This document shows, piece after piece, positions 1 to 9,681 of a DNA stretch of 64,000 nucleotides. Each line of letters opens with the position of its first letter. Position 1 is the first letter of the stretch. Below the pieces are notes generated by a model, which saw nothing but the letters and a program-made list of their open reading frames with translations, searched no databases and was not told where the DNA came from. The position numbers and the translations under genes were made by a program. The DNA lies in assembly GCA_949893755.1 (NCBI GenBank), contig CATLCV010000003.1, forward strand, positions 1 through 64,000. The letters are read 5' to 3'. The stretch is from an uncultured Lachnospiraceae bacterium. Lineage in GTDB: Bacteria > Bacillota > Clostridia > Lachnospirales > Lachnospiraceae.

Positions 1-187
1 TGCCCACTTCCACGGAGATGAACCGGTCTTTGATATCCCCCTCCAGTGTGAACAGCATGATATTGCTGATGAAGATCAGCCAGCTGTACTCAAAATGGAT
101 CACATGGAGAAATGCATTAGCGATCAGGATCCACACAAGCAGCGAAAGCCGAAAATATAACAGGAATTTTTTCTGAGCTTCTTCCAT
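1..187 (-). CDS. Small hydrophobic membrane protein (partial, runs off window)
   Basis: Reverse-strand reading gives MEEAQKKFLLYFRLSLLVWILIANAFLHVIHFEYSWLIFISNIMLFTLEGDIKDRFISVEVG..., open to the window edge and directly downstream of the SDR genes. Confidence 0.5.
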   Translation of the reverse strand, partial: MEEAQKKFLLYFRLSLLVWILIANAFLHVIHFEYSWLIFISNIMLFTLEGDIKDRFISVEVG

Positions 188-213
188 AACTCTCTATCCT
201 TTCCTTTTTCTCA

Positions 214-1074
214 TCATTTCAAAAGCGACGGGTCGATAGGCCGCACCATATCGGCCTGGTATACGCCCTGTTCACGCAGCAGACGGTCATACTGGTCATG
301 GGTCAGGATAAAGAACTGATCGTTTTCCAGCTCTTTGAATACCTTTTCGATCGTCGGAACCAGCGGCGCCCCGTTGTCCAGGATCTGCTTGTTGTAGGCG
401 ATGAATTTCCGGTAAGCCTCGGAATTGTAGTACGGGTCTTCCGGGTCGATGGCGTAGCGTGCCGGACGGTGCCGGTCTGTCAGATGCATTTCCGTCTGCA
501 CGAATCCCGGACAGAATACAGACACGTCGATATCATCGCCTGCTGCCCTCAGAGATTTGTAAACCACCTCCGACAGCGCCACCGCCGCGTGCTTGGTGCT
601 GAAATACGCCGGCGCGGAGCCCAGTGTGATCAGCCCGGCGATGGAGCATACATTTAAGATCTGGCAGTGGGTTCCCTGTTTTCTCATCTGAGGCACAAAG
701 CGTTTCATCATATACCAGTGGGAATACACATTGACCTCGGTCACCCACTTGATATCGTCCTCCTTGATATCCCATACGTCGGCTCCTGTGCTGACGCCCG
801 CGTTATTGATCAGCATATCGCAGCGGCCGAAAGCCTCCATCGCGCGGTCAAATATTTTCTGGCATTCCTCCGGAAGAGAGACATCTGCCTGCAGCGCGAT
901 CCCCTCACGGCCCAGCGCTTTGATCTCCGCAGCCACGGCATCCGCCTCGTCCCCGTGGATATCCACCGCCAGCACGTCGGCGCCCCGCTTCGCGCAGCCC
1001 AGCGCCAGCTCCCGTCCGATCCCGTTTGCGGCACCGGTCACTACCACCTTTTTATCTTTATAATCCTTGATCAT
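214..1074 (-). CDS. Short-chain dehydrogenase/reductase (SDR)
   Basis: MIKDYKDKKVVVTGAANGIGRELA (TGxxxGIG), NNAG motif, SxxxK-type active site region. Internal Met preferred over the track start. Confidence 0.9.
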   Translation of the reverse strand: MIKDYKDKKVVVTGAANGIGRELALGCAKRGADVLAVDIHGDEADAVAAEIKALGREGIALQADVSLPEECQKIFDRAMEAFGRCDMLINNAGVSTGADVWDIKEDDIKWVTEVNVYSHWYMMKRFVPQMRKQGTHCQILNVCSIAGLITLGSAPAYFSTKHAAVALSEVVYKSLRAAGDDIDVSVFCPGFVQTEMHLTDRHRPARYAIDPEDPYYNSEAYRKFIAYNKQILDNGAPLVPTIEKVFKELENDQFFILTHDQYDRLLREQGVYQADMVRPIDPSLLK

Positions 1075-1112
1075 CGTATCAACCTCCTTTTTCGGCCCGT
1101 TTATTCTTTGGT

Positions 1113-1952
1113 TTACTGCGGATTCAGCCCATTTACCATATTCTGCACCCGCGCTCCGGCTACCACCTGGGACTCCGGATGGGTATAGATGTAGAACTTC
1201 TGATCCTCCACCGCGGTGAATACGCATTTGCCCACATAGTCAATGGGCATGCTGGAAACCACCTGGCGCTCGCTGCGGATATATCCGGACTTGAACTCCT
1301 GTCCCTGATAATAGGGATCGTCATTGATGGCATAGCGCTCCGGACGGCGGTCGTCCGACTTGTGGATCAGGGTCTGCACAAACGCCGGAACCAGACAGTG
1401 CACCTGGATCCGCTCCAGGCCCCTCTGCTTTAAGGCCAGATAGCAGCTTTCGCTTGCCGCCAGGTCCGCGTGCTTGGTGGTATGGTACATGATCGCGTTT
1501 CCGGAGGTCATCAGGCCCGCGGTGGATGCCGTATTCACGATCACAGCCTCCGTCCCCTGCCGGATCATCTGCGGGATAAAGATATGCATGCCGTAAAGGT
1601 GGCTCATCAGATTGACTTCCGTGATCCAGTGGATATCCTGCACCGGAATCTCCCAGATCGGCCCGGATACCGCAACGCCCGCGTTGTTCACCAGCATATC
1701 CACGCGCCCGAATTTTTCCATGGTCAGTTCAAACAATGCCTGTACATTTTCCAATTTGGAAATGTCGGCAAGCTGGCTCACCACCTCGGCGCCCATCGCT
1801 TTTAACTCGGCCTCCGCCGCTTCCACATGCTCCTTCGTGATCCCGTTGATCACAATCTTCATGCCGCGGAGCGCGCCCTCCCGGGCGATGGCCTTTCCAA
1901 TGCCGCTGCTCCCGCCGGTCACAACCAGAACTTTATCTTTAAAATCTTTCAT
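1113..1952 (-). CDS. Short-chain dehydrogenase/reductase (SDR)
   Basis: MKDFKDKVLVVTGGSSGIGKAIA, NNAG, YHTTK. Clearly paralogous to the preceding SDR. Confidence 0.9.
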   Translation of the reverse strand: MKDFKDKVLVVTGGSSGIGKAIAREGALRGMKIVINGITKEHVEAAEAELKAMGAEVVSQLADISKLENVQALFELTMEKFGRVDMLVNNAGVAVSGPIWEIPVQDIHWITEVNLMSHLYGMHIFIPQMIRQGTEAVIVNTASTAGLMTSGNAIMYHTTKHADLAASESCYLALKQRGLERIQVHCLVPAFVQTLIHKSDDRRPERYAINDDPYYQGQEFKSGYIRSERQVVSSMPIDYVGKCVFTAVEDQKFYIYTHPESQVVAGARVQNMVNGLNPQ

Positions 1953-1995
1953 TTTTCCATTCTCCTTTTATATGTAACCAAATTCATTTTCCGTA

Positions 1996-3936
1996 TCAAT
2001 CCAGAAATACAAATGCCTTATCATACGCCGCATGCATCGCGTCCCGGATCGTTCCGCCGGCAGATGCGTCGCCCACCAGGAGCACATGCTCAAATTCCTT
2101 CTCAAACTCCGCCGCCAGCGCCCGGTTCGGCCTGACTCCGAGAGCCAGCACCACCGCGTCGGCCTTCATACTGGTGTCAAATGCGGTCGCGGATACGCTC
2201 AGCTCGATCTCTCCGTCCCCGATCGCTTTCAGTGCATGGCCGGTCAGGATCTTTCCGCCGTTGTCCGCGATCCGTTTCAGCATCAATTTGGAAACGCTGG
2301 GATACAGCGTCGTTCCCACGGCATTTAACATTTCCACTACGGTCACCTCATTGTCCCCGCTCAGGAACTCTGCCGTCTCAAGCCCGGTCACTCCGCCGCC
2401 GATCACAGCAGCCTTTTTGCCGGAAAGAGTAACCTTGCCGGTCAGCACGTCCTCTGCGGTAACTGCCTTTTCAATACCCGGAATCTGCGGAACAATGGGA
2501 CTGCCGCCCACTGCCACAAATACGCCCGCCGCGCCGATCTCCCTGCAGGCTTCCACGGTAGCTTCGGTATTCAGACGGATTTCCACATTCAGCTCCTTCA
2601 GTTCTTCCTCCTGGGCTTTGATCAATTCGGTGATCAATTCCTTGTGGGGCGGTTTGTCCGCCAGGTTCAGGCTGCCGCCGAGGACTCCGCTCTTTTCAAA
2701 CAGGACCGGCTTAAATCCGCGTTTTGCCAATACTGCCGCCGCCTGCATCCCTGCCGGTCCGCCGCCTGCGACTGCCACCACGCGGCCTGCTCCGTTCTTC
2801 TTAAGCTGCCCGTCTCCGAAATGCAGCTCCCGGCCCAGGATGGGATTCACGGTACACTCGATGGGACGGCCCATATTCGCGATGCGGAAGCATTCCATAC
2901 AGCCGATGCATTTCCGGATGGAATCGTCTTTTCCTTCCTTCGCCTTTTTGCCCCATTCCGGATCCGCCAGGAAGCCCCGGCCGATCCCTACAAAGTCGGA
3001 TACCCCTTCTTCCAGCAGGGATTCCGCAAATGCCGGATGCTTTACGGTGTTGACCGCGATCACCGGAATCTTCACATTTGCCTTGATATTTTTTGCCAGA
3101 TGCTTCTTCCAGCCTTCCGCGTAGCAGGCCGGCTCAATGACCGTAGCGCCGGATTCATAGGTTCCGCAGCTGATGTTCAGGCAGGTGATCCCCAGGCTTT
3201 CCAGATACCGGGCGATGTGGATGCACTCCTCCTCGGTCAGCCCGTCCGGGATAAACTCATTGCCGTCCATCCGGACAGAAATCGGAAATCTGGGCCCGCA
3301 GGTAAACTGGATCCCTTTGATGATCTCGGTGATGAACCGCATGCGGTTGAAGAAATCCCCGCCGTATTTGTCGGTACGCTTATTGGTATGGGGCGATAAG
3401 AACTGGTTCACCAGGTAGCCGTGGGCCGCATGGATCTCCACCCCGTCAATGCCTGCCGCCATGGCGATGTACGCGCCTTTTACAAACTTCTGCGCCATGG
3501 CTCCCACCTCTTCCGTGGTCAGGGCGCGGGGTTTCTCGCCGATGGTCGCGCAGACCACCTCCGACGCCGACACGATCTGCTTTCCCTTCAGCAGACGGCC
3601 CGGAGTCTCATTTCCCGGATGATGGAGCTGTAAAAAAATCTTGGAATCGTAGGCGTGAACCGCTTCCGCAAGGCGCACCAGCCGCGGGATATGCTTGCTG
3701 TCCGTGGCGCAGAGCTGGTTGCTCGTCCCGATCCCGGTTTCCTCATCGATCCTGGTGATCTCCGTGATGATCAGCCCGGCGCCTCCCCTTGCCCGGTCTG
3801 CATAATAGCGGATGATCTCGTCCGAAGCCTCCCCCGTGGAGCTGGCAAATCCGGTTCCCATGGCAGGCATCACCAGCCGGTTCTTCAATTCCAGATGGCC
3901 GATCCTGCCCTTTTCAAATAATTTTGGATAACTCAT
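1996..3936 (-). CDS. NADH:flavin oxidoreductase / old yellow enzyme with Fe-S and FAD/NAD domains (BaiCD / 2,4-dienoyl-CoA reductase type)
   Basis: MSYPKLFEKGRIGHLELKNRLVMPAMGTGF, HAAHGYLVNQFLSP, CxxC cluster CIGCMECFRIANMGRPIECTVNP, C-terminal Rossmann motifs. Confidence 0.9.
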   Translation of the reverse strand: MSYPKLFEKGRIGHLELKNRLVMPAMGTGFASSTGEASDEIIRYYADRARGGAGLIITEITRIDEETGIGTSNQLCATDSKHIPRLVRLAEAVHAYDSKIFLQLHHPGNETPGRLLKGKQIVSASEVVCATIGEKPRALTTEEVGAMAQKFVKGAYIAMAAGIDGVEIHAAHGYLVNQFLSPHTNKRTDKYGGDFFNRMRFITEIIKGIQFTCGPRFPISVRMDGNEFIPDGLTEEECIHIARYLESLGITCLNISCGTYESGATVIEPACYAEGWKKHLAKNIKANVKIPVIAVNTVKHPAFAESLLEEGVSDFVGIGRGFLADPEWGKKAKEGKDDSIRKCIGCMECFRIANMGRPIECTVNPILGRELHFGDGQLKKNGAGRVVAVAGGGPAGMQAAAVLAKRGFKPVLFEKSGVLGGSLNLADKPPHKELITELIKAQEEELKELNVEIRLNTEATVEACREIGAAGVFVAVGGSPIVPQIPGIEKAVTAEDVLTGKVTLSGKKAAVIGGGVTGLETAEFLSGDNEVTVVEMLNAVGTTLYPSVSKLMLKRIADNGGKILTGHALKAIGDGEIELSVSATAFDTSMKADAVVLALGVRPNRALAAEFEKEFEHVLLVGDASAGGTIRDAMHAAYDKAFVFLD

Positions 3937-4224
3937 AACATTTTTTCTCCTTTCTTCGCCCATGCGTTCCTGCATCCGAAACGCTTCGTTTACAGTAAAT
4001 GATAATACAGGCGGCTTTGGTTTAACATGTGTGAGAGGAATGAAAAAGATTGCAATTTTTGTTCATGATGCATATATCAGAGTTGCGTTTATGTGGTATA
4101 TTAGTAATAAAGCACAAATTTGTAATCATTTAAACAAGAAAATCAGCCCGCGGAGATAAATCTGTACAGACTGATTTTTGATGCTGTTATTGGAATGAAT
4201 CACACAGATATCGGAGGAAATGCT

Positions 4225-5775
4225 ATGAATTTTTCAGATTTTTTGAGCCGGCTGTCGGAGAATTATCCTGTGCCGGATTCCCATATTGCGGAAAATACAG
4301 AGATCTTCCATGTGCAGGAGCTGCCTGCTCCGCATCCGGAGCCGAAAAGCCCGGTGCAGAATGTCCTTTATTTTGCTGATACGGATACCTGTGACGAGGC
4401 CGCATTTTCCGGGCTTTCGGAAAACGGGCTGAATCTGGTCTGGACGGGAGGCAGGAAGCCTTCTGTGTGTGAAAATACTTTTGTGAACTGGGCACAAATT
4501 GAAACTGGCGAACCTGGTGCGATCCTGCAGTGCATCCGGGATATCCTCGTGGAATCCTGTCAGGCGCAGGCTCTTTATATTTCGCTGCTGCAGGCCCTTT
4601 TGAGCGGACAGAATATTTCCAATGTGCTCAGCGACATCGCGGAAAAAGCGGAAAGCACCCTTGTGATCATCGACATGAGCGGAAAGCTTTTGGCAAATTC
4701 TGTCCCGGTCCGCCTGCAGAACAGTCTGTGGCTGGAAAGTGTGGAGCAGGGCTTCTGTCCTCCTGACTTTATCGAGCATATCCGGGATATCCGGCGCAGC
4801 AGCGGCTTTTCCAATCAGCAGGGCCCGCAGATACACCGCTGTGAGGATGAGGACCTTTACTACCTGCTGAGCCGCATCATCGTGGACAATGCCCTGTTCG
4901 GCTATGTCTTCATGATACAGGAATCCCCGAATTTTGCCCCCCAATACCGGAAATTCCTACCGCTGATCGGCCGGATCGTGGCGGATTCCGCCCTGCGCAG
5001 CCAAGACAGTCTGACACTGCGCTCCCGTCTCCAGGACAATACGCTCACCGATATCCTGGACGGCATCCCCGCGGAGCAGGCCGGCGCGCGGATCCATACC
5101 AGCGGGATCCATTTTCCGGACCATATGTGCGTGATGGTCGTGCGGCCCCTGTATTATCATGGGAAAACCTATCTGAAATCCACACTGCTGCCCATGCTCA
5201 CCCGCATTTTCCCGACCAGCCTGTATGTCCTCTACCACCACAACGCGGTGGTGGTCCTTCCCCAGGATACCGCCCTGACGCTGACCGAGGAGCTGTCCCG
5301 TTTTCAGGAGGCCTGCGGCCGGGAGCGGCTTCTGGCCGGGATCAGCAACCCGTTCACCAATCCGGCCAGGCTGCGGGAATATTATCTCCAGGCGGCGAAG
5401 GCCTGCAGCCTGTCCCAGCAGATGGATGTGAAGGGGTATATCCATTATTACAAGGATCTGGCGTTTTATGATATGATGGAGCGGCTCTCCAGGGAGCAGC
5501 GCCTGCCCCAGTTCTGCCATCCCGCGCTGGCGGTGCTGCGGGAATACGACCAGCAGAAGGGAACCCGCCTTTATGATACGCTGAGGGCCTATACGATGTG
5601 CGGGTTCAATCAGAACATCGCGTCGGAGCAGTTGTTTCTGCATCGAAATACGATGAATTACCGGAGGCAGAAGATTGAAGATCTGACCGGGCTGAACTTT
5701 GAAAATCCGGATACCAGGTTTTTGCTGCAGTACTCGTTTTTGATCGATCATTATCTGGAGCATTCGCTGGTGTAG
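4225..5775 (+). CDS. PucR/CdaR-family transcriptional regulator
   Basis: C-terminal PucR-type HTH (LYDTLRAYTMCGFNQNIASEQLFLHRNTMNYRRQKIEDLTGLNFENP). Divergent from the SDR/OYE operon. Confidence 0.85.
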   Translation: MNFSDFLSRLSENYPVPDSHIAENTEIFHVQELPAPHPEPKSPVQNVLYFADTDTCDEAAFSGLSENGLNLVWTGGRKPSVCENTFVNWAQIETGEPGAILQCIRDILVESCQAQALYISLLQALLSGQNISNVLSDIAEKAESTLVIIDMSGKLLANSVPVRLQNSLWLESVEQGFCPPDFIEHIRDIRRSSGFSNQQGPQIHRCEDEDLYYLLSRIIVDNALFGYVFMIQESPNFAPQYRKFLPLIGRIVADSALRSQDSLTLRSRLQDNTLTDILDGIPAEQAGARIHTSGIHFPDHMCVMVVRPLYYHGKTYLKSTLLPMLTRIFPTSLYVLYHHNAVVVLPQDTALTLTEELSRFQEACGRERLLAGISNPFTNPARLREYYLQAAKACSLSQQMDVKGYIHYYKDLAFYDMMERLSREQRLPQFCHPALAVLREYDQQKGTRLYDTLRAYTMCGFNQNIASEQLFLHRNTMNYRRQKIEDLTGLNFENPDTRFLLQYSFLIDHYLEHSLV

Positions 5776-5888
5776 AATAGAGAAGCATAAGAAAAGGGGG
5801 TGTCGGAAAACGGCGGTATATGAACAGCCCGCATTTCCCGGCACCCCTGCGCCTGCGGCGGTTAACGGCTCAAGAGTTTCCGTGATTT

Positions 5889-6923
5889 TTAAACACGCTC
5901 CAATGCCCGGTCCAACGCCGCCAGATCTTCCCTGGTGGTGGCCCAGCTTGTCACGAAACGAATCACGGTATGGGTCTCATCATATTTCTCCCAAAAGCTG
6001 AACATCACTTCCTTTTTCAGCTTTTCGATCCGGTCATTTTCCAGGATCACAAACTGCTGGTTGGTAGGCGATTTCAAATAGAACTCGATCTGCCTGCCCT
6101 CCAGAATCTTCTTCAATTCCTCCGCCATCTCAATGGCATGGCGGCTGATCTCAAAGTACAGGCTGTCTGTAAAGAGGGTATTGAACTGGAGCCCCAGCAG
6201 CCTGCCCTTTGCCAGCAGTGCCCCTCTCTTTTTGATGGAATTGATAAAATGAGGCGGGCGGTTCTGCTTCGTGAATACAACCGCCTCCCCGCATAACGCG
6301 CCGACCTTCGTCCCTCCGATGTAAAATACGTCGCAAAGCCGGACGATATCCTGCAGCGTCACATCTGTATGGCGGCTCATCAGGCCGTAGCCGAGACGGG
6401 CCCCGTCCAGAAACAGCGGGATATGGGAAAAACGGCAGACCTCCGCAAGGGCTTCCAGCTCTGCTTTCGTGTAGAGCGTGCCGTATTCCGTTGGATGGGA
6501 AATGTAGACCATGCCCGGAAATACCATGTGTTCATAGGTTTCATCGGCGTAGAAGCCGGCTATGTAGGAGCTTAAGGTTTCCGCAGAAAGCTTTCCGTCC
6601 CTGTGGGGCAGCGCCAGAACCTTGTGTCCGGTATATTCGATGGCCCCGGCCTCATGGACATTCACATGGCCTGTCGCCGCCGCGACCACGCCTTCGTAAT
6701 CCTTCAGCATAGTGGAAATGACCGCGGCATTGGTCTGGGTGCCTCCGACCAGAAATTCCACGTCTGCGTCCGGGCATCCGCAGGCTTCGCGGATCCTGTT
6801 CTTCGCGCTTTCGCAGTAGTGGTCCGCGCCGTAGCCGGAGAGGGGCTCCAGGTTGGTCTCCATAAGGCGCGCCAGGATACGGGGGTGGGCGCCTGTGTTG
6901 TAGTCGTTTTCAAAAGAAATCAT
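5889..6923 (-). CDS. Threonine aldolase-like PLP enzyme (beta-eliminating lyase family)
   Basis: MISFENDYNTGAHPRILARLMETN, GGTQTNAAVI, HVNVHEAGAIEYTGHKVL, LDGARLGYGL, GGTKVGALCGEAVVF. Confidence 0.88.
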   Translation of the reverse strand: MISFENDYNTGAHPRILARLMETNLEPLSGYGADHYCESAKNRIREACGCPDADVEFLVGGTQTNAAVISTMLKDYEGVVAAATGHVNVHEAGAIEYTGHKVLALPHRDGKLSAETLSSYIAGFYADETYEHMVFPGMVYISHPTEYGTLYTKAELEALAEVCRFSHIPLFLDGARLGYGLMSRHTDVTLQDIVRLCDVFYIGGTKVGALCGEAVVFTKQNRPPHFINSIKKRGALLAKGRLLGLQFNTLFTDSLYFEISRHAIEMAEELKKILEGRQIEFYLKSPTNQQFVILENDRIEKLKKEVMFSFWEKYDETHTVIRFVTSWATTREDLAALDRALERV

Positions 6924-7139
6924 GGGGGTGTCCTCCTTTGTTTTCGTATAGGGTATGTGCCTGCAGCAATACAATTTTTCTATGTATTTTACACCTTTTA
7001 CTTTTCAGTATCAATCTTTTTATCCTGGCGCGTAGTATAACTTGAACATTTCCATTCCCCATGCTAAACTGAAAGTGTAAATTTTCTGCGGCTTTTAAAA
7101 CGTGCAGTCATGTTCTGGCAGGAAGGAGCAGAATCCATC

Positions 7140-8750
7140 ATGAGTAAAAAATTCAACATTACAGGTGTATGTCTGCCGGAAAAGCATTATATGGTAGACA
7201 TATCGGAACGCCTTCGCAGGATCAGGCAATACATCGATGAAGGAAATTATTTTTCAATTAATCGTGCCAGACAATATGGCAAGACCACCATATTAAATGC
7301 ATTAATGCATTATCTTAAAAATGAATATCTTGTCATCAGCCTTGACTTCCAGGCATTAGGGAGAGCCTCTTTCCAGAATGAAAATGTATTCTCGCTTACA
7401 TTTGCCGAATATTTTCTAAGGGAACTGGAGTTAACAGATTATAAAGCGGATCCTCTTCTTTCGGAACAGCAAGATCTGCTTCGTTCCGTGATTCAAAAAG
7501 GAGAAGATACATTTGCCCTATTCCATTTATTCGGGCATATCACAGCCATCTGCCGGGCTGCGCCCAAACCAGTCATATTGATGATTGATGAAATAGACAG
7601 CGCGTCGAACAATCAGGTATTTTTAGATTTCCTGGCTCAGCTAAGATATCATTATCTTGAGAGAGAAAAGAGGGGATTACCTGCTTTTCAATCTGTAATC
7701 CTGGCAGGCGTATATGATGTCCGGAGGTTGAAAATGAAAATCCGTCCAGAAAGTGAGCATAAGATCAACAGTCCTTGGAACATTGCCGCGGATTTTAATG
7801 TAGATATGAGTTTTAGCTTTGAAGAAATTGAACAAATGCTGGCCGCCTATAAACTTGATACCCATACAGACCTGGATACACGGGCAGCGGCACGGCTGAT
7901 CTATGATTATACATCCGGGTACCCTTTTCTTGTTTCACGTATCTGCAAGCTGATAGACGAAGATATCTCTGAAAGTACAGATTTTAAAGGGAAATCTGCT
8001 GCATGGACAAAAGAAGGGATTCTACTGGCAATCCGCAGATTGATCGCGGAAAGAAATACTTTATTCGAATCTCTGGCCGAAAAGCTTGACGCTTATCCGG
8101 AACTTGACCGGATGCTTCATACATTGTTATTTGTAGGAAAAGATATCCCTTATAATGCTGACAATGAAGCAATTTCCCTTGCTTCTATGCTTGGATTTGT
8201 CAAAAATGAGGATGAGAAGGTTATAATAACAAACCGCATTTTTGAAACTCGTCTCTATAATCGGTTTCTTTCAATGGAAGAGTTGCAGGAAAACGATATT
8301 TATAATGCCTCTTTGTGGGACAAAAATCAGTTTGTCAGCAATGGGTATTTAAACATGCGTCTGATCCTGGAAAGGTTTGTCCAACATTTTAACGATATTT
8401 ATATGGACAGCAGCGAAAAGTTCATTGAAGAATCCGGGCGAAAATTATTCTTATTATATCTTCGTCCGATTATTAATGGGAGCGGGAATTATTATATAGA
8501 ATCCCGTACAAGAAGTATGGGAAGAACTGATATCATTGTTGATTATCGAGGGCATCAATATATCATCGAAGCCAAAATTTGGCGCGGACAGGAATACAAC
8601 CAACGCGGTGAAAATCAAATCATCGGTTATCTGAATGATTATCATAAAAATACAGGATACATGTTAAGCTTCTGTTTTAATAAGAAGAAAACGATTGGTG
8701 TAAAGGAAATCATAATTGGTGACAAAAAGGTAATAGAAGCAATCGTATAA
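7140..8750 (+). CDS. AAA-ATPase-like protein with C-terminal PD-(D/E)XK nuclease-like domain
   Basis: Starts MSKKFNITGVCLPEKHYMVDISERL with an ARQYGKTT Walker-like motif and VILMIDEID. C-terminus has IIVDYRGHQYIIEAKIWRG. AT-richer than its neighbours. Confidence 0.8.
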   Translation: MSKKFNITGVCLPEKHYMVDISERLRRIRQYIDEGNYFSINRARQYGKTTILNALMHYLKNEYLVISLDFQALGRASFQNENVFSLTFAEYFLRELELTDYKADPLLSEQQDLLRSVIQKGEDTFALFHLFGHITAICRAAPKPVILMIDEIDSASNNQVFLDFLAQLRYHYLEREKRGLPAFQSVILAGVYDVRRLKMKIRPESEHKINSPWNIAADFNVDMSFSFEEIEQMLAAYKLDTHTDLDTRAAARLIYDYTSGYPFLVSRICKLIDEDISESTDFKGKSAAWTKEGILLAIRRLIAERNTLFESLAEKLDAYPELDRMLHTLLFVGKDIPYNADNEAISLASMLGFVKNEDEKVIITNRIFETRLYNRFLSMEELQENDIYNASLWDKNQFVSNGYLNMRLILERFVQHFNDIYMDSSEKFIEESGRKLFLLYLRPIINGSGNYYIESRTRSMGRTDIIVDYRGHQYIIEAKIWRGQEYNQRGENQIIGYLNDYHKNTGYMLSFCFNKKKTIGVKEIIIGDKKVIEAIV

Positions 8751-8774
8751 TCAAAGCTGAAAATTTTCCACCTG

Positions 8775-8845
8775 TACGGCTGCAATACAGAATCTCAGTT
8801 TTATGCAATTTATAGCAATAAAACTGAGATTTTGAATGAGCCGTA
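8775..8845. repeat. Long palindromic intergenic element
   Basis: TACGGCT...AATCTCAGTTTTA-loop-TAAAACTGAGATT...AGCCGTA, nested inverted repeats after the AAA-ATPase stop. Confidence 0.75.
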
Positions 8846-8901
8846 TGAAGGCTCTTCAGAGCATACATCTGTACAGATGAAAAATTTATTGCTGTCTTTC
8901 T

Positions 8902-9666
8902 TTACAGAATCCCGCTCAGCTTACACCCCGCGATCACGATCGAGAACACCGCCACTCCCTTTTTCAGTATCCCCTGATTGATCCGTCCCGCATTTTTACT
9001 TCCATAGTAGACTCCCACCGCATGGGCCGCCAAAGCCGTCAGCAGTATAGGCAAAAGCTGCATCAGGTCACACTGCGCCAGATACCCCGCCACAGCCGGG
9101 AGCCCGATAAAAATGGAGTTGAACAGCGCCACGCCCACCGCTGTCCGGATGGAAATGCCGAACACCACCAACAGCGGCATGACCAGCACCGGGCCTCCCG
9201 CGCCGGACATGGAGCAGATCGCGCCGGTCAAAAAGCCCAGTACAAGGGTCACAGGCAGATTTTTTTCAATGGAAAATCCTTCCGCATTGGATTGTTTTTC
9301 TTTTCCATTGTCCTTCCGCAATAAAATGGATATTCCGGACAGCAGCACCACCAGATACAGCAGCATTTTCACCTGCTCCTCCGGAATGATCAGGTTCAGT
9401 TTTACTCCCAGGACCGCCCCTGCAAGACTCCCGGCGCTTAGTCGCAGCCCGAAAGCCAGATCCAGGTTTCCAGCTTTTTTATAATTCCAGGAGCCCAGTA
9501 CTCCCGACACGATAAATGCGGCGAAGCTGAGCGCCAGCCCTTCGGAAACATTCATCCCCAGGCTGGCCGTGTAGAACATGGGGAGCAGAAACCCCGCCAC
9601 GCCGCACAGCCCCACCAGGGCGCCGACTGCCAGATTGGCCGCCGCAGTCAACAAACAGATTACCAT
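8902..9666 (-). CDS. TSUP (TauE/SafE) family sulfite/organic anion exporter
   Basis: Multi-TM protein with the Gly-rich TSUP repeats (GLCGVAGFLLPMFY; GAICSMSGAGGPVLVMPLLVVFG). Confidence 0.88.
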   Translation of the reverse strand: MVICLLTAAANLAVGALVGLCGVAGFLLPMFYTASLGMNVSEGLALSFAAFIVSGVLGSWNYKKAGNLDLAFGLRLSAGSLAGAVLGVKLNLIIPEEQVKMLLYLVVLLSGISILLRKDNGKEKQSNAEGFSIEKNLPVTLVLGFLTGAICSMSGAGGPVLVMPLLVVFGISIRTAVGVALFNSIFIGLPAVAGYLAQCDLMQLLPILLTALAAHAVGVYYGSKNAGRINQGILKKGVAVFSIVIAGCKLSGIL

Positions 9667-9681
9667 GATAAAACTTCCTTC

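Noticed and set aside
4957-5844. 295-aa - strand ORF
   Set aside because: Antisense to the PucR gene with low-complexity His/Gln-rich composition; no supporting RBS or motif.
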